From assembly GCF_014050145.1 (NCBI RefSeq), contig NZ_JACFYF010000001.1, positions 558,001-622,000 on the forward strand: a stretch of DNA of 64,000 bases, read 5' to 3'. The stretch is from Vibrio marinisediminis. GTDB lineage: Bacteria > Pseudomonadota > Gammaproteobacteria > Enterobacterales > Vibrionaceae. Under the pieces are notes generated by a model. It ran no database searches, was not told the DNA's origin, and saw nothing but the letters and a program-made list of their open reading frames with translations. Below, one piece after another: positions 40,017-50,177 of the stretch. The position numbers were made by a program, and so were the translations under genes. Positions within the stretch are counted from its first letter, which is position 1, and every line of letters begins with the position of its first letter.

Positions 40017-41216
40017 ATGACTCACACTCATTTATTACCACCTAAACCTCAATTACGAGTACCCGCGACGTACATACGTGGTGGTACCAGTAAGGGCGTG
40101 TTTTTTAGCCTTAATGATTTGCCACCTGAAGCACAAACCGCGGGAGAAGCGCGCGACAAGCTGTTGATGCGCGTTATCGGTAGCCCTGATGCATACGGCA
40201 AGCAAATTGATGGTATGGGTGGGGCAACATCCAGTACCAGTAAAACCGTGATTGTGGCGCAAAGCAGCCGCGATGATCACGATGTCGATTACCTGTTCGG
40301 GCAAGTCTCAATTGACAAGCCTTTTGTTGATTGGAGTGGCAACTGCGGCAATCTCTCCGCCGCGGTCGGTCCATTCGCTATTCAAGCGGGTCTGGTTAAC
40401 TCAGAGCGTATACCACGTAATGGTATTGCTGAAGTGCGAGTGTGGCAGGCTAACATTAAGAAAACCATTCTTGTTCACGTACCAATGGTCGATGGTCGTG
40501 TACAAGAAACCGGTGATTTCGAGTTAGATGGCGTCACATTCCCTGCGGCAGAGATCCTTGTGGACTTTGTTGAACCAGCCGCCAGTGATAGCAGTTTGTT
40601 CCCAACGGGTAACCTAATTGACGATCTAGAAGTGCCGGGGATCGGTCGGTTTAACGCCACCTTAATTACCGCCGGTATTCCTACCATCTTTATCGATGCA
40701 GAGTCGTTAGGGTACCAAGGCACTGAGTTACAAGAAGCGATTAATGGTGATGAGAAAGCACTCGCCATGTTTGAAACCATTCGTGCTCATGGCGCGCTGA
40801 AAATGGGTTTGATTGATCATCTTGAGCAAGCCCAGAGCCGCCAACATACCCCTAAAGTAGCTTTTGTTTCACCCGCAAAGGAGAGCGTTTCTTCCAGTGG
40901 TAAAACGATTAAAGAGGATGAAGTTGATTTGCTCGTTCGAGCACTATCAATGGGTAAATTGCACCATGCGATGATGGGGACGGCGGCGGTAGCCATTGCG
41001 TCTGCGGCAAGTGTTCCGGGCACGCTGGTTAATCTTGCTGCTGGTGGCGGTGAGAAAAGCACAGTTACCTTTGGTCACCCGTCCGGTACGTTGACGGTGG
41101 GGGCTCAAGCCAGCTTAATGAGTGGTGATTGGGTAATAAAGAAAGTGTCGATGAGTCGTAGTGCAAGGGTTCTGATGGAGGGCTTTGTTCGAGTCCCCTC
41201 CGATGTCTTCGCCTAA
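40017..41216 (+). CDS. prpF: PrpF, 2-methylaconitate isomerase acting with AcnD
   Basis: A 399-residue protein of the PrpF fold (two diaminopimelate-epimerase-like halves). It isomerises the trans-2-methylaconitate formed by AcnD to the cis isomer. Motifs are the N-terminal ATYIRGGTSKGVFF, DGMGGATSSTSKTVIV, the catalytic-region SGNCGNLSAAVGPFAIQAG, and HHAMMGTAAVAIASAASVPGT. Length and layout match characterised PrpF (about 397). ATG at 40017 is chosen; a GTG two codons earlier is in frame. It requires the paired acnD gene, which directly precedes it. Confidence 0.94.
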   Translation: MTHTHLLPPKPQLRVPATYIRGGTSKGVFFSLNDLPPEAQTAGEARDKLLMRVIGSPDAYGKQIDGMGGATSSTSKTVIVAQSSRDDHDVDYLFGQVSIDKPFVDWSGNCGNLSAAVGPFAIQAGLVNSERIPRNGIAEVRVWQANIKKTILVHVPMVDGRVQETGDFELDGVTFPAAEILVDFVEPAASDSSLFPTGNLIDDLEVPGIGRFNATLITAGIPTIFIDAESLGYQGTELQEAINGDEKALAMFETIRAHGALKMGLIDHLEQAQSRQHTPKVAFVSPAKESVSSSGKTIKEDEVDLLVRALSMGKLHHAMMGTAAVAIASAASVPGTLVNLAAGGGEKSTVTFGHPSGTLTVGAQASLMSGDWVIKKVSMSRSARVLMEGFVRVPSDVFA

Positions 41217-41337
41217 ATAATGGAATAAATGAGTTTGCTTATTCCATTTGGTTAAGTAAGCGCAAGATCAAAACCGATGGCATTGCTTTTAGCTAACGCT
41301 AAACGGTGCAATGTCAGGACATACTGGAGGAAGCAAT

Positions 41338-43215
41338 ATGTCTGCATATCAAAAACAATATCAATGGGCGCAGACCCAACCGGAGCAATTTTGGCAGGAA
41401 CAATCTAAGCAAATAGATTGGTTTGAAGCCCCAAAAACTATCATCGCCAATGACGAGAACGGTATTGAACGTTGGTTTCCAGATGGAATCTTAAATACCT
41501 GCTGGTTGGCTCTGGATTACCATTGTGAGCAAGGGCGTGGCGATAGAACGGCACTGATTTATGACTCACCGGTGACGGGGAGCAAGCAGAGCTACAGTTA
41601 CCAAGAGATGCGCGACAAAGTAGCGACAGTCGCAGGTATGTTGGCAGGGCAGGGTGTTACTAAAGGCGATCGCGTGGTTATCTATATGCCGATGATCCCT
41701 GAAGCGGCGATGGCGATGCTCGCCTGTGCGCGATTGGGTGCGATTCACTCGGTGGTCTTTGGCGGCTTTGCGCCGAATGAGCTGGCGGTGCGTATTGAAG
41801 ATGCAGAGCCAAAAGTTATCATGACGGCGTCATGTGGTATTGAAGTGAATAAAGTGATCCCATACAAGCCGCTGGTTGATAAAGCGATCATGGATAGTCG
41901 CTGGAAACCAGAAAAAGTGTTTGTATGGCAAAGACCTCAATGTGAAGCCGAGTTAAACCAAGAGCGTGATATTGATTGGCAACAAGCGTATCAATATGCA
42001 TTACCTCACGCTTGCGTACCAGTATTGGCGACTGATCCGCTCTACATTCTTTATACCTCAGGCACCACTGGTAAGCCAAAAGGGGTGGTGCGTGATAATG
42101 GTGGTCATGCTGTTGCAATGAAATACTCGATGAGCACTATTTATAACATACCGCAAGATGGTGTTTTCTGGGCAGCATCCGATGTGGGCTGGGTGGTCGG
42201 GCATTCTTATATTGTTTATGCACCACTCATCCATGGTTGCACCAGTATCTTTTATGAAGGAAAACCGGTTCGCACGCCGGATCCGGGTGCATTCTGGCGC
42301 ATGTGTGAAGAGTACCAAGTGGATGCTCTGTTTTCAGCTCCAACCGCCTTTCGTGCTATTAAGAAAGAAGACCCACAAGGTGAGAGTCTTAAGCAATATG
42401 ACTTGTCTAAGTTAAAAACCATCTTTATGGCTGGTGAGCGACTAGATCCACCGACATTGGAGTGGGTCGAAGAGCATACTGGTAAACCGGTAATAGACCA
42501 CTGGTGGCAAACAGAAACGGGCTGGGCTATTGCTGGTAACCCTATGGGGCTTGAAGTGATGGCGGTTAAAGCGGGCTCGTCGACTAAACCTATTCCCGGT
42601 TACCAAGTTGAAATTCTTAACGAACTCGGCGAGCCTGTTGGGGCGAATCAGCAAGGCTTTATTGCACTTAAACGCCCACTACCACCTAGCTGTTTGCCTA
42701 CGGTATGGCGTAACCATGACCGTTTTGAAACCGGCTATCTGAGTCAGTTCCCGGGTTACTATGTGTCAGGCGATGGGGGTTACATTGATGAAGAAGGCTA
42801 CCTGTTTATCATGGGGCGCATCGATGACGTGATAAATGTGGCAGGGCATCGACTCTCAACGGGTGAGATGGAAGAGATTGTCGGTGCGCATCCTGCTATT
42901 GCGGAGTGTGCGGTAGTCGGCATTCATGATGATCTGAAAGGTCAGTTACCACTTGGCTTTGTGGTTCTAAAAGATGGTGTCAGTATTGATGATTTGACTC
43001 TAGAAGGCGAGCTCGTCAGTAAGGTCCGTGACTCTATTGGTGCTGTTGCTTGCTTCAAACATGCGCTGGTGGTTGAACGCTTACCGAAAACACGTTCGGG
43101 TAAGATTTTACGCCGAACTATTCGTCAAATTGCCGATGGCGAGTCATACACAGTTCCATCGACGATCGACGATCCTACTAGTATTGGTGAGATTGAACGA
43201 GTACTTCGCAGCTAA
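41338..43215 (+). CDS. prpE: PrpE, propionyl-CoA synthetase
   Basis: A 625-residue AMP-forming acyl-CoA synthetase that charges propionate to propionyl-CoA for PrpC. It has RVVIYMPMIPEAAMAMLACARLGAIHSVVFGGF, with key E-A and A-R-L-G-A positions. The P-loop YTSGTTGKPKGVVRDNGGHAV, the WWQTETGWAI motif and DDVINVAGHRLSTGEMEE follow. The C-terminal catalytic Lys is in PKTRSGKILRRTIRQIADGE and is a typical acetylation site. A strong GGAGG ribosome site fixes the ATG at 41338; an in-frame ATG 27 bases earlier is rejected. It is last in the operon, 121 bases after prpF, and is followed by a terminator. Confidence 0.95.
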   Translation: MSAYQKQYQWAQTQPEQFWQEQSKQIDWFEAPKTIIANDENGIERWFPDGILNTCWLALDYHCEQGRGDRTALIYDSPVTGSKQSYSYQEMRDKVATVAGMLAGQGVTKGDRVVIYMPMIPEAAMAMLACARLGAIHSVVFGGFAPNELAVRIEDAEPKVIMTASCGIEVNKVIPYKPLVDKAIMDSRWKPEKVFVWQRPQCEAELNQERDIDWQQAYQYALPHACVPVLATDPLYILYTSGTTGKPKGVVRDNGGHAVAMKYSMSTIYNIPQDGVFWAASDVGWVVGHSYIVYAPLIHGCTSIFYEGKPVRTPDPGAFWRMCEEYQVDALFSAPTAFRAIKKEDPQGESLKQYDLSKLKTIFMAGERLDPPTLEWVEEHTGKPVIDHWWQTETGWAIAGNPMGLEVMAVKAGSSTKPIPGYQVEILNELGEPVGANQQGFIALKRPLPPSCLPTVWRNHDRFETGYLSQFPGYYVSGDGGYIDEEGYLFIMGRIDDVINVAGHRLSTGEMEEIVGAHPAIAECAVVGIHDDLKGQLPLGFVVLKDGVSIDDLTLEGELVSKVRDSIGAVACFKHALVVERLPKTRSGKILRRTIRQIADGESYTVPSTIDDPTSIGEIERVLRS

Positions 43216-43253
43216 AAGTGATGTCGTGAGAGTCGTCTAATTGAGTGAATTTG

Positions 43254-43281
43254 AAGAGTGGCGAGAGCCGCTCTTTTTTTG
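43254..43281 (+). terminator. Terminator of the prp operon
   Basis: AAGAGTGGC, loop GAGA and GCCGCTCTT (one G-T pair) run into seven T residues about 40 bases after the prpE stop. Confidence 0.88.
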
Positions 43282-44014
43282 TACTTGTGGTGTTTGTTTT
43301 TTCCTCGATTGCGAAGTTGTTACTTTGAAGAATAATGGTATTTTTCTCCTAAAAAATTCACTTATAAATAGGCAGTATCACTTGGATTAATGAGAGGTGG
43401 TTAATTACCAAATCAGCAATTTCAGGCAATGAAATTGTTGATGTCTCTATGTCTGGCTGTTCATGTTTTCATCCAAAATGCAAATTTTAAATTTATTGTC
43501 AAATAACATTTATTTTACTTTTATTATTCCTTTTTTATCTAAAGAAACGGACTGTTATTAATAAAATATACAGTTTAAATGGCATGTTCAAACTGTGGTT
43601 TTGTCATTATTGCATTGTTTTTAATGACTATATTTTGATTGTGTTCGTGTGCTTATTTACGTTAATCGATTGGTTTTGTGAAGGTGTGAGCTATATCTAT
43701 ATGTTAAATTTATTAATCTAAATTGCGCGCGATCTCGAATAAATTTTTTAATCGACATGTGAAATTATTTTAATAGGGTGAGCTAATTACTTATTGAATT
43801 AATTTTTATTTATTTATTGGGTATTTTTCTCTACATTGATGCCACTATTTGTGGCATATTTGCTCATCTTATTTACCATTTGGATAGTAAAGCATTTCTT
43901 TGCTGGCAGATGGCGTCGTTATATTTAAAAAAGTACGTGATTTTGGTGATCTTTATTCGCCAAATTAGCGGCAAGATTTCGCGTTTAAGTTGAAGATTTT
44001 TCAATGGAGATTAA
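43282..44014. other. Long AT-rich leader of the RND efflux operon
   Basis: About 730 bases with no gene-like frame. It is clearly more AT-rich than the flanking genes, with many A/T runs. It contains ATGCCAC-TATTT-GTGGCAT, a perfect 7-base dyad at 43839-43857. A silencer or regulator-binding region for the efflux operon is plausible. Confidence 0.5.
43839..43857. promoter_or_regulatory. Dyad in the RND operon leader
   Basis: ATGCCAC, TATTT and GTGGCAT form a perfect 7+5+7 inverted repeat about 158 bases upstream of the adaptor start. It is GC-richer than its surroundings and so stands out. It may be an operator or a hairpin. Confidence 0.4.
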
Positions 44015-45160
44015 ATGAACAATAAACTTAGGGTTGCTTCTGCAATTTCGCTTGCATTGTGGTTGTCTGGTTGTGATATGTCGTCACACGCCGCATCTCA
44101 AGACCAAACACCACCGGCTGTTCCTGTCAGCATCATCGAACTAAAGAGCCAGCCACAAGCAATTACTATGGAATTACCGGGTCGTAGCCGAGCGTATGTA
44201 GAAGCTGAAGTTCGTCCACAGGTAAATGGTATCGTGCTAGCACGTAGCTTTACTGAAGGTGGTTATGTTGAGCAAGGTCAATCTCTGTACCAAATTGATG
44301 ATGCAACTTACGCAGCCGCGTTGATCAGCACAAAAGCAGAGCTAAAACGTGCAGAAGCGGCATTGGCATCAACAGGTGCGACAGCGAAACGTTTCCGCGA
44401 ACTACTGAAAACTAAAGCCATCAGCCAACAAGACTTTGATCAAGCGGAAGCGGCTTATCTTGAAGCGAAAGCCAGTGTTGCAGTTGCGAAAGCAGCAATC
44501 CACAACGCGAACATCAATCTTGCTTACACCAAAGTGGCGGCTCCGATTTCTGGTCAAATCAGTAAATCTAGTGTAACGCCGGGTGCGCTTGTCACTGCTA
44601 ACCAAGCTCAAGCACTAGCGAAAATCTCGCAACTGGATCCGATCAACGTTGATATTTCGCAATCAAGTACCCAAATGCTGCGTCTTAAACAGCGTATCGC
44701 AAGCGGTCAGTTGCATCAGCCAGAATCAGCACAAGTACGTCTAATTTTGGAAGATGGCAGCGTTTACTCGCACCAAGGTTCGATGAAGTTTGCTGAAGTG
44801 ACAGTAAATGAAACCACGGGTGCGGTAACACTACGTGCTGAGTTCCCGAACCCTGATGGTTTGCTACTACCAGGTATGTTCGTGCGCACTATCATCACTG
44901 TCGGCACCGATCCAGCAGCGATTCTTGTGCCACAAAAAGCGATCACTCGTAACCCTCGTGGCCAAGCATTGGCAATGGTAGTGGATGCAAACAACAAAGT
45001 TGAATCGCGTATCGTGACAACAGCAGAAGCGATTGATAACCAATGGTTGATCACTTCAGGTCTGAAAGAAGGTGACAAGATTGTGGTGGAAGGATTGCAA
45101 AAAATTCGTCCGGGTGCTGCAGTTGTTCCTTCAGTGATGAACGATGCAAAAGCAAGCTAA
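44015..45160 (+). CDS. RND efflux periplasmic adaptor lipoprotein (AcrA-like)
   Basis: A 381-residue membrane-fusion lipoprotein. The signal peptide ends at LSGC (Cys at about residue 20). The mature part has a lipoyl half (RSRAYVEAEVRPQVNGIVLARSF), an alpha-hairpin rich in Ala, Glu and Lys (about residues 95-170), and the second lipoyl half (LAYTKVAAPISGQISKSSV, GALVTANQAQALAKISQLDP). The beta-barrel and membrane-proximal domains (LLLPGMFVRTIITVGTDPAAILVPQKAIT) follow. This is the AcrA/MexA arrangement. It works with the pump encoded 12 bases downstream. No outer-membrane channel is encoded here, so a TolC-type channel from elsewhere is implied. GGAG precedes the ATG. Confidence 0.92.
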   Translation: MNNKLRVASAISLALWLSGCDMSSHAASQDQTPPAVPVSIIELKSQPQAITMELPGRSRAYVEAEVRPQVNGIVLARSFTEGGYVEQGQSLYQIDDATYAAALISTKAELKRAEAALASTGATAKRFRELLKTKAISQQDFDQAEAAYLEAKASVAVAKAAIHNANINLAYTKVAAPISGQISKSSVTPGALVTANQAQALAKISQLDPINVDISQSSTQMLRLKQRIASGQLHQPESAQVRLILEDGSVYSHQGSMKFAEVTVNETTGAVTLRAEFPNPDGLLLPGMFVRTIITVGTDPAAILVPQKAITRNPRGQALAMVVDANNKVESRIVTTAEAIDNQWLITSGLKEGDKIVVEGLQKIRPGAAVVPSVMNDAKAS

Positions 45161-45172
45161 TAGGGATTCATA

Positions 45173-48100
45173 ATGGCTCGTTATTTTATTGATCGACCGA
45201 TTTTTGCATGGGTGATTGCCATCATCATCATGCTTGCAGGTGTGTTGTCGATTTTCTCTCTGCCAGTCTCGCAGTATCCAACCATTGCACCACCTACTGT
45301 TGTAATCAATGCGAACTATCCAGGCGCTTCGGCTAAGACGGTAGAAGACTCGGTGACTCAGGTTGTCGAGCAGCGTATGACAGGTCTTGACCATCTGCGT
45401 TATATCTCAGGACAGAGCGATAGTTTTGGTAATGCGACGATCACTCTTACGTTTAACGCTGAAGCCGATATCGATATCGCGCAAGTCCAAGTGCAGAATA
45501 AACTGCAATTGGCGATGCCTTTGTTGCCACAAGTGGTACAAGCGCAAGGTGTTAGTGTTAACAAAGCCGGTAGCGGTTTCTTGATGGTACTGGGTTTTGT
45601 GTCTGAAAATGGTTCGATGGACTCAGCTGATATTGGTGACTATGTTGCATCAAACATTCAAGACCCGATCAGCCGTGTGGCGGGTGTTGGTGACATTCAG
45701 TTGTTTGGTGCTCAGTACGCAATGCGTATTTGGCTAGATCCACTGAAGCTTAACCAGTACAACCTAACTACAAACGATGTGATGGGTGCGATTCGTGAGC
45801 AAAATGCTCAGGTTTCGGCAGGTCAATTAGGTGCGGTACCTTCAGTGCAAGGACAAGAGCTTAACGCAACTATCTCATCTTCATCACTACTGCAAACGCC
45901 AGAAGAGTTTAGCAATATCGTGCTGAAGTCTGATACGACGGGTGCAAAAGTATTGCTTAGCGATGTGGCGAAGGTTGAAGTTGGTGCAGAAAGCTACATG
46001 ACTGCTGGTTACTACAATGGTAAGCAAGCATCAGGTATTGCTATTCAGCTTGCCAGTGGCGCCAACGCACTAGATACCAAAGACGCCGTTCTTGAGCGTA
46101 TGTCCGAGTTGGAAGAGTTCTTCCCGCAAGGTCTGCAAATGGTTGTGCCATTTGATACCACACCGTTTGTGAGTAGCTCGATCGAAGGCGTAGTGAAGAC
46201 GTTGCTAGAAGCGATTGTACTGGTATTCGTTATCATGTACCTATTCTTGCAAAACTTCCGTGCAACGCTGATTCCGATGATTGCAGTTCCAGTGGTACTA
46301 CTTGGTACGTTCGGCATCTTGGCGGCTGCGGGGTTCTCGGTAAACATGCTGACGATGTTCGCAATGGTACTCGCCATCGGTCTTCTGGTGGATGATGCCA
46401 TCGTTGTAGTAGAGAACGTTGAACGTATTATGTCGGAAGAAGGCTGTACGCCTTTGGAAGCAACCCGTAAGTCTATGGACCAGATCACCGGAGCACTGAT
46501 TGGTATCGGTCTAACGCTTTCTGCGGTATTTGTACCGATGGCGTTTATGTCAGGTTCAACGGGCGTTATCTACCGCCAGTTCTCGATCACTATCGTATCG
46601 GCAATGGCGCTATCCGTTCTGGTTGCGATGGTTTTAACACCAGCACTGTGTGCAACGATGCTAAAGCAAGTTGAGAAGGGACACGCGTACACAGATAAAG
46701 GTTTCTTCGGTGCCTTTAACCGTTGGTTTGACAGCTGTACGAACCGTTATGAGTCAGGTGTGGCGAGCATCATTAAACGTACTGGTCGTATGTTTATGAT
46801 ATTCCTTGCGATTACCATTGGTACTGGTTTCCTATTCTTACGCATGCCAACTGCCTTCCTTCCAGATGAAGACCAAGGTGTTATGTTTGCGCAGGCGATT
46901 TTGCCAGCAAACGCATCGCAAGAGAGCACACTAAAAGTGCTTGATAAGATGGAAAAATACCTAAATACCAAAGAATCTGACTCTATTGAATCTGTGTTTA
47001 CTGTCGCTGGTTTCAGCTTCGCGGGTATGGGTCAAAACATGGGTATGGCGTTCATCAACCTAAAACCATGGGATGAGCGTACTGAACCAGGTACTGACGT
47101 TCAATCTGTAGCTAATCGTGCGATGGGCGCATTTATGCAGATTAAAGAAGCGATGGTGTTTGCTTTTGTTCCGCCAGCGGTAATGGAACTGGGTACAGCC
47201 GGTGGTTTTGACTTCTACCTACAAGACCGTAGCGGTCATGGTCATGAAGCGCTTATTGCGGCTCGTAACCAATTATTGGGTATGGCTGCTCAAGATCCAA
47301 ATCTTGTCGGTGTTCGTCCAAATGGTCAAGAAGATGCGCCAATTTACCAATTGCACATCGACCATTCTAAGCTGCGAGCATTGAACCTTAACATTGCTGA
47401 AGTAAACTCTGTATTGGCTTCGGCGTGGGGTGGTTCTTATGTGAACGACTTTATCGACCGTGGTCGTATCAAGAAAGTTATGGTGCAAGGTGAAGATCAA
47501 TACCGTATGCAACCAGAAGACCTTGATAAGTGGTTCGTGCGTAACAGCATGGGTGAGATGGTTCCATTCTCTGCATTTGCGTCAGGTTCATGGGAATATG
47601 GTCCACCACGTCTAGAGCGTTTCAACGGTCTTCCAGCAGTGAACATTCAAGGTGCGCCAATCCCAGGTTACAGTACTGGTGCGGCAATGACAGACATAGA
47701 GAATATGGCGGCGAAATTACCAGCGGGCTTTGGTATTGAGTGGAACGGTCTATCGTACGAAGAACGTTTATCTGGCAACCAAGCGCCAGCACTTTATGCT
47801 CTATCAATCCTGGTAGTATTCCTAGTTCTGGCAGCCTTGTATGAGAGTTGGTCAGTGCCAATTGCGGTAATTCTAGTTGTACCTCTGGGTGTTGTCGGTG
47901 CGATTGTGGCGATGAACGCGCGTGGTATGCCGAACGACGTATTCTTCCAAGTAGGTCTTCTAACCACTGTTGGTCTAGCGACTAAGAACGCGATCCTTAT
48001 CGTTGAGTTTGCGAAAGAGTTCTATGAGAAAGGTGCAAGCCTACGCGAGGCGACACTGCATGCGGTACGTGTTCGTCTGCGTCCTATCTTGATGACGTCA

Positions 48101-48322
48101 CTCGCATTTGGTCTTGGTGTAGTACCACTAGCGATCAGCTCGGGTGTAGGTTCTGGTGCGCAAAACGCTATCGGTACTGGCGTACTAGGTGGCATGGTGG
48201 GTTCAACCTTCCTAGGTATCTTCTTCGTTCCGCTATTCTTCGTAGTGGTAGAACGCTTCTTTAGTAAGCGTGAACGTGAAGAGCATCGTCAACGCAAGTT
48301 AGCGAAAGCTGAAGCGAAATAA
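45173..48322 (+). CDS. RND multidrug efflux pump, HAE1 family (AcrB-like)
   Basis: A 1049-residue inner-membrane transporter, the usual length of AcrB (1049). Helix 1 begins [20 protein letters not shown] and two large periplasmic loops follow. The proton-relay acid pair lies in helix 4 ([20 protein letters not shown]). The drug-binding region has [19 protein letters not shown]. The helix 10 region with its conserved Lys, [17 protein letters not shown], is also present. These show a proton-driven hydrophobic and amphiphilic drug exporter. It forms an operon with the adaptor gene. The charged tail [19 protein letters not shown] is normal for the family. Which vibrio pump (VexB/VmeB type) it represents cannot be settled by reading. 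Confidence 0.95.
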   Translation: MARYFIDRPIFAWVIAIIIMLAGVLSIFSLPVSQYPTIAPPTVVINANYPGASAKTVEDSVTQVVEQRMTGLDHLRYISGQSDSFGNATITLTFNAEADIDIAQVQVQNKLQLAMPLLPQVVQAQGVSVNKAGSGFLMVLGFVSENGSMDSADIGDYVASNIQDPISRVAGVGDIQLFGAQYAMRIWLDPLKLNQYNLTTNDVMGAIREQNAQVSAGQLGAVPSVQGQELNATISSSSLLQTPEEFSNIVLKSDTTGAKVLLSDVAKVEVGAESYMTAGYYNGKQASGIAIQLASGANALDTKDAVLERMSELEEFFPQGLQMVVPFDTTPFVSSSIEGVVKTLLEAIVLVFVIMYLFLQNFRATLIPMIAVPVVLLGTFGILAAAGFSVNMLTMFAMVLAIGLLVDDAIVVVENVERIMSEEGCTPLEATRKSMDQITGALIGIGLTLSAVFVPMAFMSGSTGVIYRQFSITIVSAMALSVLVAMVLTPALCATMLKQVEKGHAYTDKGFFGAFNRWFDSCTNRYESGVASIIKRTGRMFMIFLAITIGTGFLFLRMPTAFLPDEDQGVMFAQAILPANASQESTLKVLDKMEKYLNTKESDSIESVFTVAGFSFAGMGQNMGMAFINLKPWDERTEPGTDVQSVANRAMGAFMQIKEAMVFAFVPPAVMELGTAGGFDFYLQDRSGHGHEALIAARNQLLGMAAQDPNLVGVRPNGQEDAPIYQLHIDHSKLRALNLNIAEVNSVLASAWGGSYVNDFIDRGRIKKVMVQGEDQYRMQPEDLDKWFVRNSMGEMVPFSAFASGSWEYGPPRLERFNGLPAVNIQGAPIPGYSTGAAMTDIENMAAKLPAGFGIEWNGLSYEERLSGNQAPALYALSILVVFLVLAALYESWSVPIAVILVVPLGVVGAIVAMNARGMPNDVFFQVGLLTTVGLATKNAILIVEFAKEFYEKGASLREATLHAVRVRLRPILMTSLAFGLGVVPLAISSGVGSGAQNAIGTGVLGGMVGSTFLGIFFVPLFFVVVERFFSKREREEHRQRKLAKAEAK

Positions 48323-48351
48323 TCTGCTTATTCATAATTAAGCAGCAAAGT

Positions 48352-48380
48352 AAAAGGGTCGACAGTGTCGACCCTTTTTT
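48352..48380 (+). terminator. Terminator of the RND operon
   Basis: AAAAGGGTCGAC, loop AGT and GTCGACCCTTTTTT give a strong stem with flanking A and T runs 29 bases after the pump stop. It may also serve the convergent GST gene. Confidence 0.93.
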
Positions 48381-48414
48381 AATGCCTGTAGCAAGCGCAT
48401 AAATAGCGAGTTTG

Positions 48415-49035
48415 TTATCCGTCGAATTGCACTTCTAGCTGCTCTGCTTTTTGAAACGCAGGGTGGCTTGCCAGTTGGTCAGCGTAGCGGGCAATGTTTG
48501 GGTATTTGGCTAACAAAGCAAATTTAGCCAAGATATCAACAATGAACGACATCATGATATCAGCGCCCGTTAGCTTGTCTGCCACCAAGTAACGCTTACC
48601 TTGTAATCGTGTATCAACATAACTCATCACCTTGTCCAATTCTGCCTCGGCATAGTCAGCAAGGAAGTTGGTTGGTGCCCCATCTTTGGCGACAAACACT
48701 TTCAGTAGTACAGGCAGGGCGGCTGAGCTTTCCGCAAAGTGCAGCCATTGTAAGTAATCAGCGTAGTCATCACTGCCACGTTCTGGAGCCAATTTTCCAG
48801 CTGCGTATTTATCGATCAGGTACTCGGTGATTGCGCCAGATTCGCTGATGACTCTGCCATCTTCTTCTACCACAGGCGATTTACCCAAGGGATGAACACT
48901 CTTTAGTTCTGGTGGGGCTAAAAAGGTTTGGCTATCTCTTTGGTACGGCACAATCTCATAGACCAGTTTAAGCTCTTCTAACAGCCAAATAATACGTTTG
49001 GAGCGAGATTGATTTAAGTGATGCAGTTTGATCAT
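48415..49035 (-). CDS. Glutathione S-transferase
   Basis: A 206-residue GST. The thioredoxin-like N-domain is at about residues 1-80 (MIKLHHLNQSRSKRIIWLLEEL, the glutathione-binding KSPVVEEDGRVISESGAITEYL with the Glu-Ser pair). The all-helical C-domain follows to residue 200 (TGADIMMSFIVD carries the N-capping motif). It adds glutathione to electrophiles or reduces peroxides. It is last in the apparent TetR-linked operon, 9 bases after the CurA-like gene. That pairing suggests detoxification of reactive carbonyl compounds. Confidence 0.9.
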   Translation of the reverse strand: MIKLHHLNQSRSKRIIWLLEELKLVYEIVPYQRDSQTFLAPPELKSVHPLGKSPVVEEDGRVISESGAITEYLIDKYAAGKLAPERGSDDYADYLQWLHFAESSAALPVLLKVFVAKDGAPTNFLADYAEAELDKVMSYVDTRLQGKRYLVADKLTGADIMMSFIVDILAKFALLAKYPNIARYADQLASHPAFQKAEQLEVQFDG

Positions 49036-49044
49036 ACTTCGCTC

Positions 49045-50076
49045 CTATACTGGCTGGTTGGTTTGGATTACAAGTTTGCCGAAGTTCTTCCCTTCAAGTA
49101 GTCCGATAAAGGCTTCAGGCGCGTTTTCTAACCCTTCCACTAAATGTTCACGGTAGTGGATTTTGCCTTCAGCTAGCCATTTCGACATGTCAGCGGCAAA
49201 CTCGCCATAGCGGTGTGCATAGTCATCAAAAATGATGAAGCCTTGCATCTTGATGCGCTTAATTAAAAGCTGAGCCATCAGCATCGACATACGATCAGGA
49301 CCTTCTGGTAGAGCGGTCGCATTGTATTGTGAAATCAAGCCACATAGAGGAATACGAGCACCCGTGTTGAGCAGTGGCATAACGGCATCAAACACCTTAC
49401 CGCCCACGTTCTCGTAGTAAATATCAATACCTTTGTCACAAGCCGCGGCAAGCTGCTCTGCAAAATCTTCTGCTTTGTGGTCAATGCATTGGTCAAAACC
49501 AAGTTGCTCTACGGCATAACGACATTTTTCTTCGCCGCCGGCAACACCAATTACGCGGCAGCCTTTGAGTTTTCCAATTTGACCAACCATCGAACCCACA
49601 GCACCCGTTGCTGCGGCGACGACCAGCGTATCACCTTGCTTTGGTTGGCCGATATCCAGCAGCCCCATATACGCGGTGAAGCCCGGCATACCCATCACAC
49701 CAAGCGCATAAGAAGGGTGGGCTGGGTTGGTGCCCATTTTGATTAGCCCTTCACCATTGGAAAGACCGTAATCTTGCCAGCCAGTAAAGGCGAGTACCCA
49801 TTCCCCTTGATCAAAATTAGGGTGTTTTGATTCGATAACTTGGCAAACCGTGCCACCCACCATAGCTTCATCAATCGCCACGGGATCGGCATAAGATTTG
49901 GCATCACTCATTCTGCCGCGCATATATGGGTCGAGAGATAAATAGACGCTTCTCAGTAGTATTTCACCCTCATTTGGCGTTGGAATATTGCTATTCTCAA
50001 GGCGGAAATTCTCGGCTACAGGTGCGCCGACAGGGCGTGAGGCTAATACGATGCGGCGGTTTGCTGAATCAGTCAT
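49045..50076 (-). CDS. NADP-dependent enone reductase, CurA/PTGR-like (MDR superfamily)
   Basis: A 343-residue medium-chain reductase without the zinc site of alcohol dehydrogenases. It has LRSVYLSLDPYMRGRMSD at the N-terminus, MPGFTAYMGLLDIGQPKQGDTLVV, the nucleotide-binding AATGAVGSMVGQIGKLKGCRV (Gly/Ala-rich loop), and CDKGIDIYYENVGGKVFDAV. This is the pattern of CurA (curcumin reductase), YncB and prostaglandin/leukotriene reductases. It reduces activated C=C bonds of enones and so removes reactive electrophiles. It forms an operon with the GST gene and lies downstream of tetR. A copy of TAGACCAGTCGTCTAGT lies 33 bases upstream of its start, indicating TetR control. Confidence 0.88.
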   Translation of the reverse strand: MTDSANRRIVLASRPVGAPVAENFRLENSNIPTPNEGEILLRSVYLSLDPYMRGRMSDAKSYADPVAIDEAMVGGTVCQVIESKHPNFDQGEWVLAFTGWQDYGLSNGEGLIKMGTNPAHPSYALGVMGMPGFTAYMGLLDIGQPKQGDTLVVAAATGAVGSMVGQIGKLKGCRVIGVAGGEEKCRYAVEQLGFDQCIDHKAEDFAEQLAAACDKGIDIYYENVGGKVFDAVMPLLNTGARIPLCGLISQYNATALPEGPDRMSMLMAQLLIKRIKMQGFIIFDDYAHRYGEFAADMSKWLAEGKIHYREHLVEGLENAPEAFIGLLEGKNFGKLVIQTNQPV

Positions 50077-50108
50077 ATTGGTTTACTCCATGTCATTAAC
50101 TTTAAAAA

Positions 50109-50125
50109 TAGACCAGTCGTCTAGT
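50109..50125. promoter_or_regulatory. TetR operator upstream of the CurA-like gene
   Basis: TAGACCAGTCGTCTAGT contains the dyad TAGAC-N5-GTCTA. It is identical over 17 bases to the copy upstream of tetR, so both promoters share one repressor. Confidence 0.75.
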
Positions 50126-50135
50126 GTTCGTTTCA

Positions 50136-50172
50136 AAAAAATCCCGCCACATAACTTAAGCATATGACGGGA
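50136..50172 (-). terminator. Terminator downstream of the tetR gene
   Basis: Read on the minus strand, TCCCGTCA, a 13-base AT-rich loop and TGGCGGGA (one G-T pair) are followed by seven T residues. It ends tetR transcription before the CurA-like promoter. Confidence 0.75.
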
Positions 50173-50177
50173 GACTT

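Noticed and set aside
43282-44014. A possible genomic island boundary or mobile element in the AT-rich leader
   Set aside because: No integrase, transposase, tRNA, terminal repeat or attachment duplication is visible. AT richness alone is not evidence for an island.
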